Assembly (NCBI GenBank): GCA_031308135.1
Contig: JAHLJT010008446.1
Coordinates: forward strand, 167,172,887 to 167,236,886
Length of the DNA stretch: 64,000 nucleotides
Reading direction: 5' to 3'
DNA from: Acheta domesticus
Lineage: Eukaryota > Arthropoda > Insecta > Orthoptera > Gryllidae
Both the position numbers and the translations under genes were made by a program. The notes under the pieces were generated by a model. That model had not been told where the DNA came from. It made no database searches and saw nothing but the letters and a program-made list of their open reading frames with translations. This document shows, in pieces, positions 1 through 12,681 of the stretch; the stretch's first letter is position 1; each line of letters starts with the position of its first letter.

Positions 1-710
1 AGCAATTACAATGTAGTTTCTGAGGGAAACAGTGCATTGTGTTTCTGTGAGTCCTGATTGGCGTGCGTTTACTAGAATTATTAGAGTTTTTTGGTTTTGG
101 TCATCATCCACTGTGACGGAAAATGAAGATATCAAAGTTTGATGAAATAAAATTATTTGGTTCGGTTAGATTTGAAGAGGATTGATAGAACATTTTTGCT
201 TTTCATGGTGAAACAATTTTTTCTGAGAACTTCTTTGGTGACTTAGATAGAAATATTTTTGAAATAGTAATATTTAAAAAAATAAACTCATTGCTTTTAA
301 TAGAATTTCAACATTTTAAGACAAATTTCCATGATAGTAAATTTGCTGAAAGAAGAAAATTATGGTTGCGTATTGTAACACCCTACCCCCTTTGTTATGT
401 TTTTCTTTGTGATATTGAATGCAACATGGTTGATCTGACCGTACTTGGACTGCTTTAAACTCTCCGTTTAAAGAGGGAGATGAATCCCAGGGTGACCCGA
501 CTTACCTGTGCTGATTTCCTGTCTGCAGCGTTGCCCCCGAGCGCTCAGGCTGAAATTATGAGGGGACGCATGCGTGACCGGCTTTTTCAGGCATTAATGC
601 ATTGAATCACATTTGTGATTTTATCAGGTGGATTTAATTCCATACCAAATACGAGGTGAGGCCTCCAATGACTACAGAAAATTCCTTAACCTACCTTAAC
701 CTAACTTAGC
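1..710. other. AT-rich flank, no gene seen
   Basis: No open frame or known element was recognised here. Bases 682-710 contain a short run of TTAACC/CCTAAC-like words that resembles a degenerate telomere-type motif, but it is too short to call an interstitial telomere. Confidence 0.4.
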
Positions 711-1635
711 TTGGTTTTTAGGGCCCAGGCGTTTCATGGGCCCAGGCGTTTAGCTCGTCAGGCGGGTACATCGTCGACCCCGGCGTTCAGAATCAGCGGT
801 GGCGTAAGCGGCGGCTCACGTCCCCGGGTAGTCCCCCGCGCAGCGCGGTTCGGTGCTGTCGGCGGGTGGGCCTCCCTCGCCCCTTTCCACAGGGCGGGCG
901 GAGCAGCGGCTCCCGCGGGCGTCGGATGCACGGCCCAAGACGGCGGTGACTGCGCCTTTGCCTGTGATGGGTCCTAGCCCAAGTTCGGGTGCTCCGTATC
1001 GCCTCACGGTGATTGTCCTGCGTGCGGTTCGGTCCAGGCGACGCATGGGCGGCCAGAGATGTGGCGGCGATTGCAATCTTGCGAGCGGGGCAGCGTCTCG
1101 CGGTAGCGGCGTGGCATACAGCGGCGTGCGGCAATGCGTGAACCCGCGTCGTAATGCAACCTTACTCTGGCGTCGCCCTCATCGTCACCAAAAAGCTTCC
1201 TCTCTCCTCGTCGTAATGAACGAGCTTGTAGCACGCAATAGCCTCCCTCGAGTCGCGACCTCCCTCGCGTCCACCCCCCGTTCAGTTTTCGGCCATTGGC
1301 TTCTAGAGACAACGTGGCGTACGCAGCCCAACCGCGGTATCGTTGGCGACCGTTGGCGCCGCGTCTTTGTAAGACGGGTTTGGCGTCACGGAAATTCTCG
1401 GAATCGTGGGTGGACGCGTCGCGACGCTTTCTTGCGTGGCGTACGTATTTCCCCGCTGACCAACGGTGTCTCCTCTACTTGCAACCGTGCCTACACAATA
1501 GCGACCGGTCCCATCCAGGCGCCCGGCTGCGTTCGGCAGGCGCAGGTAGCTGGAAAATGCCACTTTCCTGGCCTCAGCTTTCGGGAACTCTCAACGTTAT
1601 TCGAAATAAAATTTAGAAAACACATCCAAACCTGA
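711..1635 (+). other. GC-rich block with unrecognised 260-codon open frame
   Basis: This block is much richer in G+C and CpG than its AT-rich surroundings. It holds a plus-strand open frame at 853-1635 and several overlapping open frames on both strands. High GC alone removes stop codons, so these frames are weak evidence for coding. The predicted protein is Arg/Ser/Ala-rich with no motif, signal peptide or membrane segment that I recognise. A repeated GGGCCCAGGCGTTT word occurs twice at about 720-752. It could be a CpG-rich promoter or exon of a host gene, or an unfamiliar repeat. Confidence 0.25.
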
Positions 1636-1856
1636 CGCACGCGACCGTCCCATTACAGTATTTAAGGAAATTTTCCGTTAGGTATAATAATATGCACGAA
1701 ATTAGTTTCAAGAGCATCCGTAGATAGGAGTTATTTTGCTTTAAAAATAATTCATAATTATAAGAGACAAACACAAGGAGAAGAGCGAATGTGCAGCTTG
1801 GCCCTTGTATTAATTGAGAAAAACCCTTAGAATTCATAGGAGAGAAGAGAATTTAT

Positions 1857-2732
1857 AGACAATCCAGCCACATTAATGTGGCCGCCTATGTTCGATGTAA
1901 ACGTGCAATAACGAGTCACAGATGGCAGGTGGTATCACTAACAGTGGAAGATGGAAGGGGCTACCAACCGGGCCTCCTCAACACCCGTTTAGCGAGCGCT
2001 GCTGCGTATGGGCGTCCGCAGAAGGCGCCTGGTTCATGCACCCATGCTGACTGCTGTTCATCGGCGACGAAGGCTGGAATTTACATGCCAATACCACAAC
2101 TGGAAGTCCACTGAGTGGCGACAGGTGGACTTTTTAGAGGAGTCATGTTTTCTACTCCGCCGAACAGATGGTCGTTGGCGTATGCGGCGTGAAACGTCTC
2201 AACGCAAACTCTTCAACAATCGCCGGACGGGTCGAGGCCGGGGGAGGGAGCGTGTTGGTGCGGGGAATGTTTTCGTGCATTCCCAGGGCGATCTCGTCAT
2301 TTTGAAAGGACCAAGGGATCAACAGAAGTATGCAGCCATCCTTGGCTACTATATCCATCCCTTTAAGAGATACTTCTTCCTCAGCAAGAAGTCATCTACC
2401 AGCAAGGCAATGCAACGTGGTAAACAGCTCGCAGTGTACATGCGTGGTTCGAAGAGCACCAGGATGAGTTAACAGTACTCTCCTGACCATCAAACTCGCC
2501 CGATTTAACCCCAATTGAAAATGTGTGGGATCATCTCCATCGAGCTGAATTGTTCGCGCCATGGATCCGCAACTGAGGAACCTAGCACAGCTGGCCACAG
2601 TTGGCCTGGCTCTACATCCCTGTCGGTATCATCCAGAACCTAATTGACTCTTCGACCACGTCTGGCAGTGGTCAGCGCTGCAAAGAAATTCAGAATTTTG
2701 ACAGGTGGTCCCATTAATGTGACTGGACTGTG
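1857..2732 (+). mobile_element. Tc1-like DNA transposon, internally deleted
   Basis: Both ends are visible. The left end reads TCCAGCCACATTAATGTGG and the right end, on the other strand, reads TCCAGTCACATTAATGGG, so the termini are inverted repeats. Between them lie the middle and C-terminal parts of a Tc1-type transposase in the plus direction. At about 0.88 kb the element is shorter than the 1.3-1.7 kb usual for Tc1 elements, because most of the N-terminal DNA-binding half is missing. The exact end bases and any TA duplication are blurred by mutation. Confidence 0.8.
1950..2600 (+). pseudogene. Tc1-like transposase remnant
   Basis: This is a DDE-type transposase that would cut and paste its own element. 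The segment from about 2038 reads PMLTAVHRRRRLEF and matches the region just before the catalytic core of Tc1 transposases. The first catalytic motif, usually FSDESRF, reads FLEESCF (D to E). The second, usually FQQDNAP, reads YQQGNAT (D to G) and lies in another frame. The third, PIENVWDHL near 2510-2540, is kept. The two changed acidic residues, frameshifts and the missing N-terminal helix-turn-helix show that it is dead. The 154-codon frame at 2008-2472 covers only part of it and its Met is not a real start. Confidence 0.8.
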
Positions 2733-4069
2733 CCAAACAAATAGGATGGCCCAAGGATGGCCCAATTTCTTGGCCCAAGAAACGCCCTAGGTAGCGACGT
2801 TTCCAGTCGATTGTAAGCACTTTTCCAATTGTTTGCGCGGAAGGGGTACGCTACCTTGGAGAACAACCAGTAATCATAATTAATGGTAACCGCACACCAA
2901 ACGAATTTCAAAATCATTATTTTATTTCACATTTATTTAGTTGGGTTAACTTCAGTGTTGCCGTCCTACCAATATTTTTAAAGCATTTCAATATTGCCTA
3001 AAGGGAGTTCAGAATATTTAAAAAAATGAAAAAGTATCAGAAAATAAGGGCAGTTTTGAGCGTTTAAGAAACAAAAAAGACCACGCAAAAATGCCATTCC
3101 TTGCCACTATTCGTATTTTGTATTGCTTGAAATAAAATAGTATGGAAAGGTTTTGGCGTTCTTCGATTTTGGATTTATCTTTTTTTAAAAAAACAAATCT
3201 AGAAGCACCAAAAATATTTTAGGCTGACAACGTATATTTTGTCAATACGTTTAAAAATGTTAAATCCTTGAATATTAATCGGGTACATTCAAGCTTATTT
3301 GGAGGGGCATGTAATTGAATGAAATATATACGTGATGTTTCTTCCCTACCTTCCCTTCCCTGGGCGCGCGGGTGCTGGTGGAGCGGTGCGTGACCTTGGG
3401 TGGTGGACTATTCAAAATATCCGTTAAACCCCAGTCGCAAATATCAAAATTACTCAAAAAAATCTTTATCTAACATATGACAATATCTATTTCATTGGAT
3501 TCGTCTTTTTCGGTCGTCATGATAGACTGAAAAAATATGAATTTGAGAAAACAAAGTTACCTCAAAAATCTCGTAAAATACAAGTGATAATAATAAAAAT
3601 AAAATAAATAAAAATGAATGCACGAATCAATTAGCCCCTTTCCCTCATGCACTTCTGTGAAAACTGCATTGCAATAACTTCAACCGTTCAAAAGTTACAG
3701 AAGGTGCTAAAGTTACGTGATTTACTCTGTATATTCGTCGGAAATTTTAAAGTATATTTGGAGAAAAATGTAACTCAATAAAATTAATCTAACTTTTTTG
3801 TGTGTGAAATTCATATATGACAATGAAATTCAGGATCTGATAACATATCTTATTTTTAGACGACCTGAAATTGGCGATGACCATTCTCCGAGATATTGTT
3901 TAATTATTTATATTGATTTAATAAGTAATGAGTTGAACTATTTCATTCATCTATTACAAGTTTCCATGAATGTACAATAGTGCATTGTAACAAGACTGTC
4001 AATAAATAATAAGAGACCAAAAACGTGTGTGAATAAAAAATAAATGACGATCGAATACTTAAAATAATC

Positions 4070-4111
<42 letters not shown>

Positions 4112-4804
4112 TTCGATTGAATATTTAGCAAAAATGACACAATTGTGTATTTACGGCGTTATTCCCTCTATGCGTGTGTTAAAACAGAGGTTCGTTGTAG
4201 CTATTCGACGTTAGTTATATTTACGATTCTACAGATGGAGTACGATGTCGCAAAAGAGAGGTTCTGCCATTGCTATGGTTTATTTATTCTGTTTTCCATT
4301 TTGAAGAAGAATCGAACCAGCCCAAATATATTTAAAAGTGTAATTGCAATCACCTGCCTGCGCTTGATGAAATATTAAATATTAGTAAATATTAGTCGCG
4401 TAGTTTGGAATTCATTAGGTTTTGAATTCAATGAAATATAAATACATTGTATTGTCGAAATTTAATTACTTTGGAGTCAGATCATGATTTCTCATTATGT
4501 GTTGAATTAAATAGAAAATCCATGTTAACATTCCACGCATGATTTGCTGTTGATACTATTAGAAATATGGAATTTTGTCACTGTTTGCATATATTTATCC
4601 CTTTTTTCAAAAATAATTATTTTAATATGACATCATTCCCCCTTTATTAGTGACTGATTTAACAACAAAGTGTTGTTAACATTTCTCGCTAAGTTTGAAA
4701 TGTTTACGGTGGGTAATCCTGAAGTATAAGATGATTCTGATATTATTCGGGCTATCGCGGTATTTAGAAAATAAGGAAACAAAATTCAGTTATTTTTTCT
4801 CGCA
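2733..4804. other. AT-rich DNA without recognisable genes
   Basis: Only short random open frames are present. The stretch includes the (TAA)n microsatellite listed separately. Around 3640-3740 there is a passage ending in a repeat-like 'ttactctgtatatt' that resembles ends of insect repeats, but no boundary could be set. Confidence 0.4.
4071..4110. repeat. (TAA)n microsatellite
   Basis: About thirteen uninterrupted AAT/TAA units. The minus-strand open frame over it, a run of isoleucines, is an artefact of the repeat. Confidence 0.95.
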
Positions 4805-5300
4805 TTCTATTACGTAGTATAGAGAAAGTATTGTAATGTTGCAACAAAAAAACTGCAATTTTTTGCCAGAAAATCTCGTTTTGTGCATTCCTTGTGACGA
4901 CAAAGTCAATAATTCTTGTTCCTCTGTGAAGGAAGTAACTTAATCTACCACATTGTGTAGTGTGAGTTCATGTTTTGTGAGTTCTTAATACTGAAAAAAA
5001 ATGGTTTACCCCGAAATTCCCATCCGTCCTGTGAAAAACGGTAGCGACTAAGCCGTATGAAAATGTTTGACAAAAATTGATGTTCGTAGATCAATCTGGC
5101 TGATGTTGCGTCACCTTGAATTTGAACTGGATATTTACATTTTTGAGGATACTTCACGTGAAGCCTCAAGCACATACCCAAAAATTTCTCCAAAATGGCT
5201 TTAGATTTTTTCTACGATTTTTACTCAGATTGTGCAATATACGCTAATAAAAATGGCGCATGTCTGATTTTCGTTTAACTAGCTAAATTTTCGAAAATAG
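4805..5300 (+). repeat. Family X dispersed repeat, copy 1
   Basis: It begins with the family signature GAGAAAGTATTGTAATGTTG and contains a later segment with CATCCGTCCTGTG and TCTGGCTGATGTTGCGTCACC that recurs in other copies at about 13.2, 34.95, 42.9 and 44.9 kb. No coding capacity is evident. The class is unknown; it behaves like a non-autonomous dispersed repeat. Confidence 0.6.
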
Positions 5301-5394
5301 TAAAACAAATAATGCAAGAAAGTGTGTGCTGTTGTATCTCCACTTGTGTGGTTAACACGCTATCGTGTTTGTTTTCTGATATTTCATTAAAATA

Positions 5395-6217
5395 CAGTAA
5401 AATCTGTCTAAGCCAGGATCGGGACACAAAAAACCTGTTTAGGAAGGTTTCCGTTTTATTCAAATTTGTCCATTATTTGACACTTGTGATATGGACGTTT
5501 CTCCCATGAAAGTAGTAAATTACATGACTTTGTTATAATTATCAAAATACAATAACGTACAACTTATTTACGGAAGAAATCACCAACAAATGAATATTAA
5601 ACACTTTTCATTGAGAGCTTCTGAGTTGAAAAATACATTCCTGACTGGCTGTGTTCGGAGTGCTTGCTGTCTCTTTCAACGCAAACTGCCTCACAACCCA
5701 GTACAATGACTTTCTGATACCTTTGCACGGCCTTCAGTAATGCGTATCTGGCCGAGTGGTATGATTTTCAACGCAGGACAGGGAGACGTGTAAATAGAAG
5801 CCATTCCCTTACAACTTCCCACGCTCACAGAGTCGGGAGAGAGGGAATTCCCTACGGCCTACACCTTGAGAGACAAGCGACCCCAAAGTCAAATTCTAAG
5901 CTAACAGATGAAGCCTCTCGCCTTCTAAGTTTCGCTGCCAGGACTAAATCCCGGGATAGAGAATTTAAAACAAGCTTGCAGATTCATTCGTTTCATTAAG
6001 AACATCTCATCTCTCTCTGCCAATTGCATTAAATTCACAGGATTTCCGTTTTATAAAGATTTTTTCTGCAGGACATGAAAAGCCTTTCCGTTTCCCGCGT
6101 TGGACAGGTTCCGTTTTATGCTGTGTAAAATCCCATTGAACTTCACCGGCCGGAGAAAATTTCCGGTCAAGACAGGTTTCCGGCTTGTACAGGTTCCAGT
6201 TTAGACAAATTTTACTG
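5395..6217. mobile_element. Pogo-like non-autonomous DNA element, copy 1
   Basis: The left end CAGTAAAATCTGTCTAAGC is preceded by TA, and the right end read on the other strand is CAGTAAAATTTGTCTAAAC, giving clear terminal inverted repeats. Subterminal repeats of the type TTTCCG..TTGTACAGGTTCC follow. CAGT termini and a TA target are usual in pogo/Tc1-type elements. No transposase is encoded, so it would depend on a transposase from elsewhere. The same sequence recurs at 10868-11543. Confidence 0.75.
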
Positions 6218-7219
6218 AACTTAAAGAGTTTTACACATATTTACAAGAATATTGTTATGGCCTATAACTGAAAATCTTGCTAACAACTTTACCTTAACTT
6301 AATGACTGATTTTTTTAACGTCATCACTGACATTAAAAGCAAAATGTATGAAATGAATGACATCAAAAACAAAATTTATGAAATAAAATTTCCAAATAAT
6401 AATGAAAACTCCTTTACATCTTTGATTTCCGTAGATATCACAAGAATGATATATAAGAAAGTACATTGAATACTTACATTTGATTGTCACAAACAATCAT
6501 GACAAATCAACGATCACACAACACGATGCAAGACCGTAAGAAAGACCAACTGTTCTGTTCGCGGCGAACTTGCCAAGTTGCGCATGACGTTATCTTGCCG
6601 TTTCCATTCTAGTCGCGCATTTGAAACACAAATTTCGTAACTTTTTATTCATAAGGGAAAGCTGCGAGCTATTCAATACAGAGTGACTTCTATTCCTATT
6701 TTTTTTCTCTTTTTTGCGGGGGGTGGGTGGTTCCTCACTTATTTAAAACCATTCTCTAGGATCCGATTAGAAAGGAAATCAAAATCGTTCTCCTTTGAAC
6801 TTGATTCATGATGTATCATCACTGTGTGCTTGTATTAAATGTTAAATTGTTGTAAAATAGTTTTTTTGAGCTTGTGAAAATTGTACTATTAGATGGAATA
6901 TTAATAAAGGGTTTTATTTATTATTTTTTTTAAACAATGAACGATATAATTATTGATGATATAATGAAACAACGAATGGCACAGATATTTTAATATACTA
7001 CTATAATCGCTTAGGGGGGGGCCTGATAAATTACACTGGTCTACAAAAATATTTTTTTTCTTCCACAAGAATGAAAATAACAGATTCTATACGTATTTTT
7101 AATACTGAGTTCAATTATCATTTCAGTTTTTCCCCATGAGGTAGGAGTTTTGTGTGATATGCATTTAACCTTTTTATAATTTCAAGAAAATCAGTAATTA
7201 GCTATCCAACTCTAAATGG
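6218..7219. other. No gene seen
   Basis: AT-rich DNA with only short random frames. A passage at 6540-6640 is somewhat less AT-rich. Nothing was recognised. Confidence 0.4.
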
Positions 7220-7224
7220 TGTAC

Positions 7225-7515
7225 AACTCGTCCTGACTTATATTCTGACTTCTCATTCTGTACCTAGAAAGCGGTAATGACGATTTTCGGGCACATTCTG
7301 CATCTGGAACACCTGTCTTCTTAGTCTAACAGTAGTCAGCCAACATATTAGAACTACACTTGCCTTTCCATTGTAGAAATTTTCTGATGAAAACGCTCAC
7401 CACGCTCATCGCTGACAACTCCAAGATTTTCCGGTAGGAAGTCTCAAGTCAGAGTATAAGAAGTGAATTTTCAAAGACATGTTACATCCTACAGCTTTGT
7501 AAGATAGCAATAGAA
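7225..7515 (-). pseudogene. Decayed fragment of a conserved insect element ORF
   Basis: On the minus strand the sequence, read across two frames, gives MSLKIHFLYSDL followed by FLPENLGVVSDERGERFHQ and KISTMER. This block, especially the VSDEHGERFHQ-like core, is one I recall as common in uncharacterised, multi-copy insect proteins that are probably transposon-encoded. I cannot assign its enzyme class. Stop codons and frame changes show that it is a relic. No neighbouring parts of the same protein could be followed. Confidence 0.5.
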
Positions 7516-8928
7516 CAGCTACTATGTCCGATAGTTTTCTGATTTATGGTTTTCAAGGATTTTGCAATATAAATTTTTGAAAGACTGTCTGACTACTTTT
7601 TCCAGATATACACACGCTTATGTGTGTGTCAATCATTTCAGGTGATAAAAACTTCAGCGTGTTTCTCATAATATTAACAAAAACTATTTTTTTTACCGTT
7701 TAGACTTCAGAAGCGTAGATTCCCGTAAAATGTTTTTCTTTTCTTTTTCAATTTCGTCACTACCTACGCAATTTTACTCGCACGATACCTACGCTTACCA
7801 CAATTCCTACGCAATTTTACTCGCATTTCCATGACTCGTAGCGCAGTTATAGACTCGGAAGGTCGTTAGTGTCATTTGTGAACAGCCAGTGCACTAGAAT
7901 TCTGACGCTCTGCTGATGCTGACTGTTAATGTTCTGTAGAACTACAATCGGGCGCGATCGCAAGGCCGCGTGCGATACAGAACTGTCGTAATTTGCACCT
8001 CAGAACGTCATTTTCCGAATTCTGGGCAAAAAGGAAATTTTCTTCGCCAATGCTAACTATACTGAGAGGGTCGATTCACTTCAAGCACAACCGTCCGGAC
8101 ATTACACAAAAAGAGAAATCGTGAAGAAAATGTGGTGTAGGAAAGGAGCTCTTGTCAGCAAAATAGCATAGAAAATAGTTGTTCATCTAGAGAGGAGAAT
8201 ACTGTGATGATTTTTACCACCTGAAATGACGCATCTGGAATGACATTTAATGACAAATTGATCGTTTCAATGAAATAGGACTTACCCATTGCTTCGGCGG
8301 GGATAACTAATTTTGTAATGTATTCAGACCAACAGGATCCGCCTGCCGTGAGCTAGAACTCTTCCACAACTCGAAAAATACGAATTTTACTTACGACCTT
8401 TAAGGCGCATGAAGTAGGTCATTAGCTCCGTAAATACAGAGTCTTTAGCTTAACTCGCAACCCATTTCTGGGAGCACTTGTTCTTATTTTGGTAATTTGA
8501 CAACCGTGTCTCTTTGACACCTTTCAAGACATTTGTGCCTGGCCCGTCGAGACAGCAGAGGATGCGACCGTCGTGTCATAAGCTGCACTAACTTTCCTGT
8601 TACTGTGTTTTCCCATTCAAGAGCTTCGGCGGACTGCTACACGGCTCACACGTCGAAATCTTTTTGCACTACACAGAGTGGGTGGGGTGGGGTGGGTTGA
8701 CGCACGAGCGTGGAAACAAAACGTCTCTTTGAGCGATTCTATCCAGCATGCGTAAGAAACAAAACTGTCATACTGAAGATGTGGAGGGAAATTAGGACTG
8801 ATTTATCGATTTATTAACAGCAACGTAACAATGATTATTATTTAAGTAGAGCCAGCTCAGAGGGAAATCAGAAAGATATCTCGTGAAATATTATCACCAA
8901 GCTCTCCATTATTTATCACAATAATCTA

Positions 8929-8931
<3 letters not shown>
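7516..8931. other. No gene seen; one spaced direct repeat
   Basis: No coding sequence was recognised. CCTACGCAATTTTACTCGCA occurs at 7763-7782 and again at 7806-7825. The last few hundred bases contain a short GGGTGGGGT tract near 8690. Confidence 0.4.

Positions 8932-8970
<39 letters not shown>
8932..8970. repeat. (TTA)n microsatellite
   Basis: Thirteen clean TTA units, directly followed by the SINE-4-like repeat that begins near 9005. Confidence 0.95.
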
Positions 8971-9004
8971 GATCTGGTTTGCGAGTTACGATAAAGACCC
9001 GGTA

Positions 9005-9480
9005 TAGTCTCACCCCCTGGGTTTCATCCAAGGCGGTGGCGTTGTTCCTTCCTCATTGGAACGTAAGATCTGGCGTTGACTTACAACTCGATTTTGGGAT
9101 TTTTCCTTCTACAGCCGCGACGCGCACTAAGCTCCAGACTGGACTCCCGACAAGTGTGGTAGCGTGGTTTCTGAGGGAATGAGAGGGGGTCAAGGATGAG
9201 AAACAAAAGATCGCATGCAGTCCATAAGTAAGGTATTGCCTGTTTGTAACGGTACTGCTTCGTCTGCTTCGCTTAGTAATAATCGGAAAAAACACAGAAA
9301 ATTACTAATCAGAGCAGATCGCTAGAATCCCCAACCAGAAAGTGGTTCAATTCGACTCCGTTTCGTAGCTAGTGTTGAAAATCCGCAAAAGTCGGGCCGC
9401 GAGCCTTAGGACTTCCAGATCAACGATGCAACAGAAGTAACAGCGTTGCCGCTGAGCTGTCGCAGCGGTTTAGTGCTCTG
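9005..9480 (-). repeat. SINE-4-like repeat, copy 1
   Basis: This copy shares blocks with 12520-12960 and 41910-42290: a GACTCCCGACAAGTGTGGTA block, a GAAACAAAAGATCGCATG block and a later AAAGTGGTTCAATTC..CTAGCTAGTG block. In the 41.9 kb copy the minus strand starts with a tRNA-like head, so this is probably a tRNA-derived SINE in the minus direction. This copy is the most diverged. Confidence 0.5.
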
Positions 9481-10867
9481 TCAGGCCAATGCTATACGAA
9501 GGTAGTTTGGAAGACAAAAGTTTATGACTAAGGACGTCAAAAGATTTCGAAATATCTAAAAGTTTTCCAATTAGTGATATATTTTTATTAATTAATGAAG
9601 CAATATATTTAAGAAAAGAAAACATCCCTGTTACTGTAGATATTGATTTTCTAATTCCATGTAGACAGTGTAAAACGTTTCGTTTTTGGTAAAAAGAATA
9701 TTGGGAAATGTAAGTACACGTATTGTTCCGTTCTTTTTAAATCTTTCTTCACTTTAATGTTGAATTGTTGAAGAAACTACATTATGTTCAGGAGATATAT
9801 TATTTACCCGTTATTAATATTTGTGTTTGCAAATTCTAGCCGAAATCCAAGGAGAACTTTTCTGAATAAATACGAGAAGTATCATTGGATTATCTAGCTA
9901 GTTTGATTTATGTACAAATTATACAGACTTTTTTTTCATGTCTTTCAGTGTATGAAACATCATTCCAGAATGGCATTGTATCCGCGACAAAGGTTGGTAT
10001 GTTTTACATTATTTAATTATAATTCAGAACTCGATGCAAATTTCCGAAATTTGAAGCTTGGGTTTTTCTTTCTCTATTATAAGCATGAGCTAATGAGAAT
10101 CCGATTTTTAACCTTTCGCTACCCGTGCACAAAGTCAAACGAATGCCCGCGGATTATGCTTCTTCTTATGTACTTGTGTCTAAATAAATGTGTTATCACG
10201 ACTAATATTTGAAATTATAATTCCATTCAATTATCGATTTGAGTGCCATCCTCTGTTCAGTTCTCTGAGGCTGTATATTCACCTGGCATAAATGGTAATT
10301 TTTAGCAGAATTTCATTTACAGTTCTCGAAGTGAGACTGTTTTAGCTTTGTCATTTTGTCATGTAACTTTGTGACAAATTTCTTCAGTGTACTTGATAAA
10401 TTTCATCTATTATTTTCAGACCAAAACGTTTTAAAATTGCTCTTATTTCAAGTGATGTGTAGAAAACCTTTACCTCATTTTCCTTTTTGTGTTTGAAGTC
10501 ATCTGCTGTTTTCTCACAGAAATGTCTTTATACATTCGACTCATATTCGTGACTCTAAAGTATTGTTCTACATTAATTTCAAATTCAATTGCATTGCAAC
10601 TTAAAAGTTATTTACCTCTATGGGCTTCAATATCTAGATATTTTCGTAGTTGAAATAACTGTCGCGATTTTTTCTATCACTACCTTCGTGCATCTCTGAT
10701 AGTTAAGCAAAACGAATGCTCCCTTGATTAATATTTTCATTCTTAGTATAATTTACTTTGGCATTGACTACAAACAAACTACTAGTGATACAACAGCACG
10801 TGCATTATCGCATTAACGTATAAAGTATATATACTTTATATAACATATAAAGTACATTAACATATAA
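9481..10867. other. AT-rich DNA without recognisable genes
   Basis: A 100-codon plus-strand frame at 9910-10212 has no recognisable motif and lies in low-GC sequence, so it is not called. TATAAAGTA words repeat around 10820-10870. Confidence 0.4.
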
Positions 10868-11543
10868 AGTATTTATGGAAGAAAGCACCAATAATCACTC
10901 TTCATTGACAACTGAGTTGAAAAATACACATCTTACTGACTGTATTCGGACTTCTTGTTGATTTTCTCAACGCACAATGCATCAGAAGCCAGTTGTATGA
11001 CTCTAATACTCTCGCATGGCCTTGAGCAATGCGTACGTGGTTGAGGGGTTATTATTTTCAACACAGGGCAGAGAGACGCGGGAATTTAAGCTATGCCCGT
11101 ACTTTCCCACGCTCAGACAGTCGGGAGAGAAGGAATTCCCATACAGCCTACGCCTTGAGAGACAAGCGACCCCAAGGTCGAAATCTACGCTGAGAGCTGA
11201 AAATCCTCTCCTTCAATGTCCGACTGCCGCGACTAAATCAAAGGAATAGAGAATAGGAATATTCACAGGAATAGAGAATTTAAAACAAGCTTCGAGATGC
11301 ATTCATTTCATTAAGAACATCTCGCTTCTCTCTGCCAATTGCATTAAATTCACAGGAATTCCGTTTCATAAAGATTTTTCCTTGCAGGACATGAAGAACC
11401 ATTCCATTTCCATTCCGTTTCCGCGTTGGAGAGGTTCCGTTTTATGCTGTGTAAAATGCCATTGAACTTCACGGGCCGGAGACATTTTCCGGTTAATGTA
11501 TGTTTCCGACTTGTACAGGTTCCGATTTTGACAGATTTTACTG
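10868..11543. mobile_element. Pogo-like non-autonomous DNA element, copy 2 (left end missing)
   Basis: The sequence follows 5565-6217 closely, block by block, including GGGAGAGA.GGAATTCCC, GAGAGACAAGCGACCCCAA and the subterminal TTTCCG repeats. The right end TTTTACTG is directly followed by TA, as expected for a TA target. The left terminal repeat was not found, so this copy is truncated or its left end is too diverged. The open frame at 11016-11249 is a by-product. Confidence 0.7.
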
Positions 11544-12519
11544 TATTATAATTCTACTTGGACCCGCAAAACGTTTCCCATCCGCAAAATATGTAAGTAG
11601 GTCAGAGTCAAAACTCACATGATCTAGAAAATTGAAATAAGAAATTATCCCCATGTGGATTTCTATGTAGAACATGATTCGCGAACGACCTGCTCATATT
11701 TCTCACGATAACATTGTAAAAAATAATCAACAAATAGTACGGTCTCATAATCTTGAACCTTGTGAGTTTAGTACCTCCTTGTGACCAAAAGAGGGAGCAT
11801 AGTCTAGCGTCTCAGCGAATCAGCAGATGGTGGGGCCGGTCCTCAGGAAGAATTTGTTTGTTTTTTCTCTTTTCTCCAGTTATTTTGGCTGTAATAACAT
11901 TTGTGAATAGCTTAATGCTGCTCTTACAGACACGTTATGAAAGAAAGCGTATTACTCGTTGGAGAAAGAGGAAGAGCAAGGAACGTTTGGTTCTTCAAAC
12001 CAGCCAAGTTTAATTTCCGATTAGACACTAAACTTATTTTACTTCAAATTGTAAAGTAAACTCTCGTAAGTTAATTAAAAAAATTAATTGCGATTTAAAA
12101 TGACGAGATAATTTGATAGATTAGATAATTTGAATAATAGGATATGATTGCGACTAGTAGCCTCCACCAGCAAAAATGCGTCTGAACAAAACCACACAAA
12201 ATGGTTTTCCAAAAAGTAGCACGCACGGTGCTCAAGAACAACAAATAGAATACTCTTGCGTAACATTAAAAGATTAAATATTTTTAAAAAAGTCTTCGCA
12301 TTGCGCGCATTGGAAATTACTAATATGCATTTGTAAAACTAATTGAAAATGAAATAATTGATTTTTAATTGACAATTACTTTGATGATTGATTGATGGAC
12401 AATTACTTTGATGATTGATTGATGATTCCGGACATCTCAACTGCAATGACCATTAGTCCTGTTAGTGAAGTAAATGTGGTTGATCCCTTGAAGTGGTTGT
12501 GTTTGATGGTGATTCCAGC
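11544..12519. other. No gene seen; 27-bp tandem duplication
   Basis: An 86-codon frame at 11753-12013 shows one hydrophobic stretch and basic residues but no family I know. A perfect 27-bp tandem duplication lies at 12371-12397 and 12398-12424. Confidence 0.4.
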
Positions 12520-12631
12520 GCCGAATTACACGTTGGCTTCCGGGGCCTTGCCCCAGCGGGGCACCGCCCTAACCGGAACGAGCGGTAGCCCCGGGCTGCT
12601 CTCTCGACTTGTGTGGTAATGTAGTGCATGG

Positions 12632-12681
<50 letters not shown>

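Noticed and set aside
682..710. Interstitial telomere repeat
   Set aside because: Only a few irregular CCTAA/TTAACC words, too short and impure.
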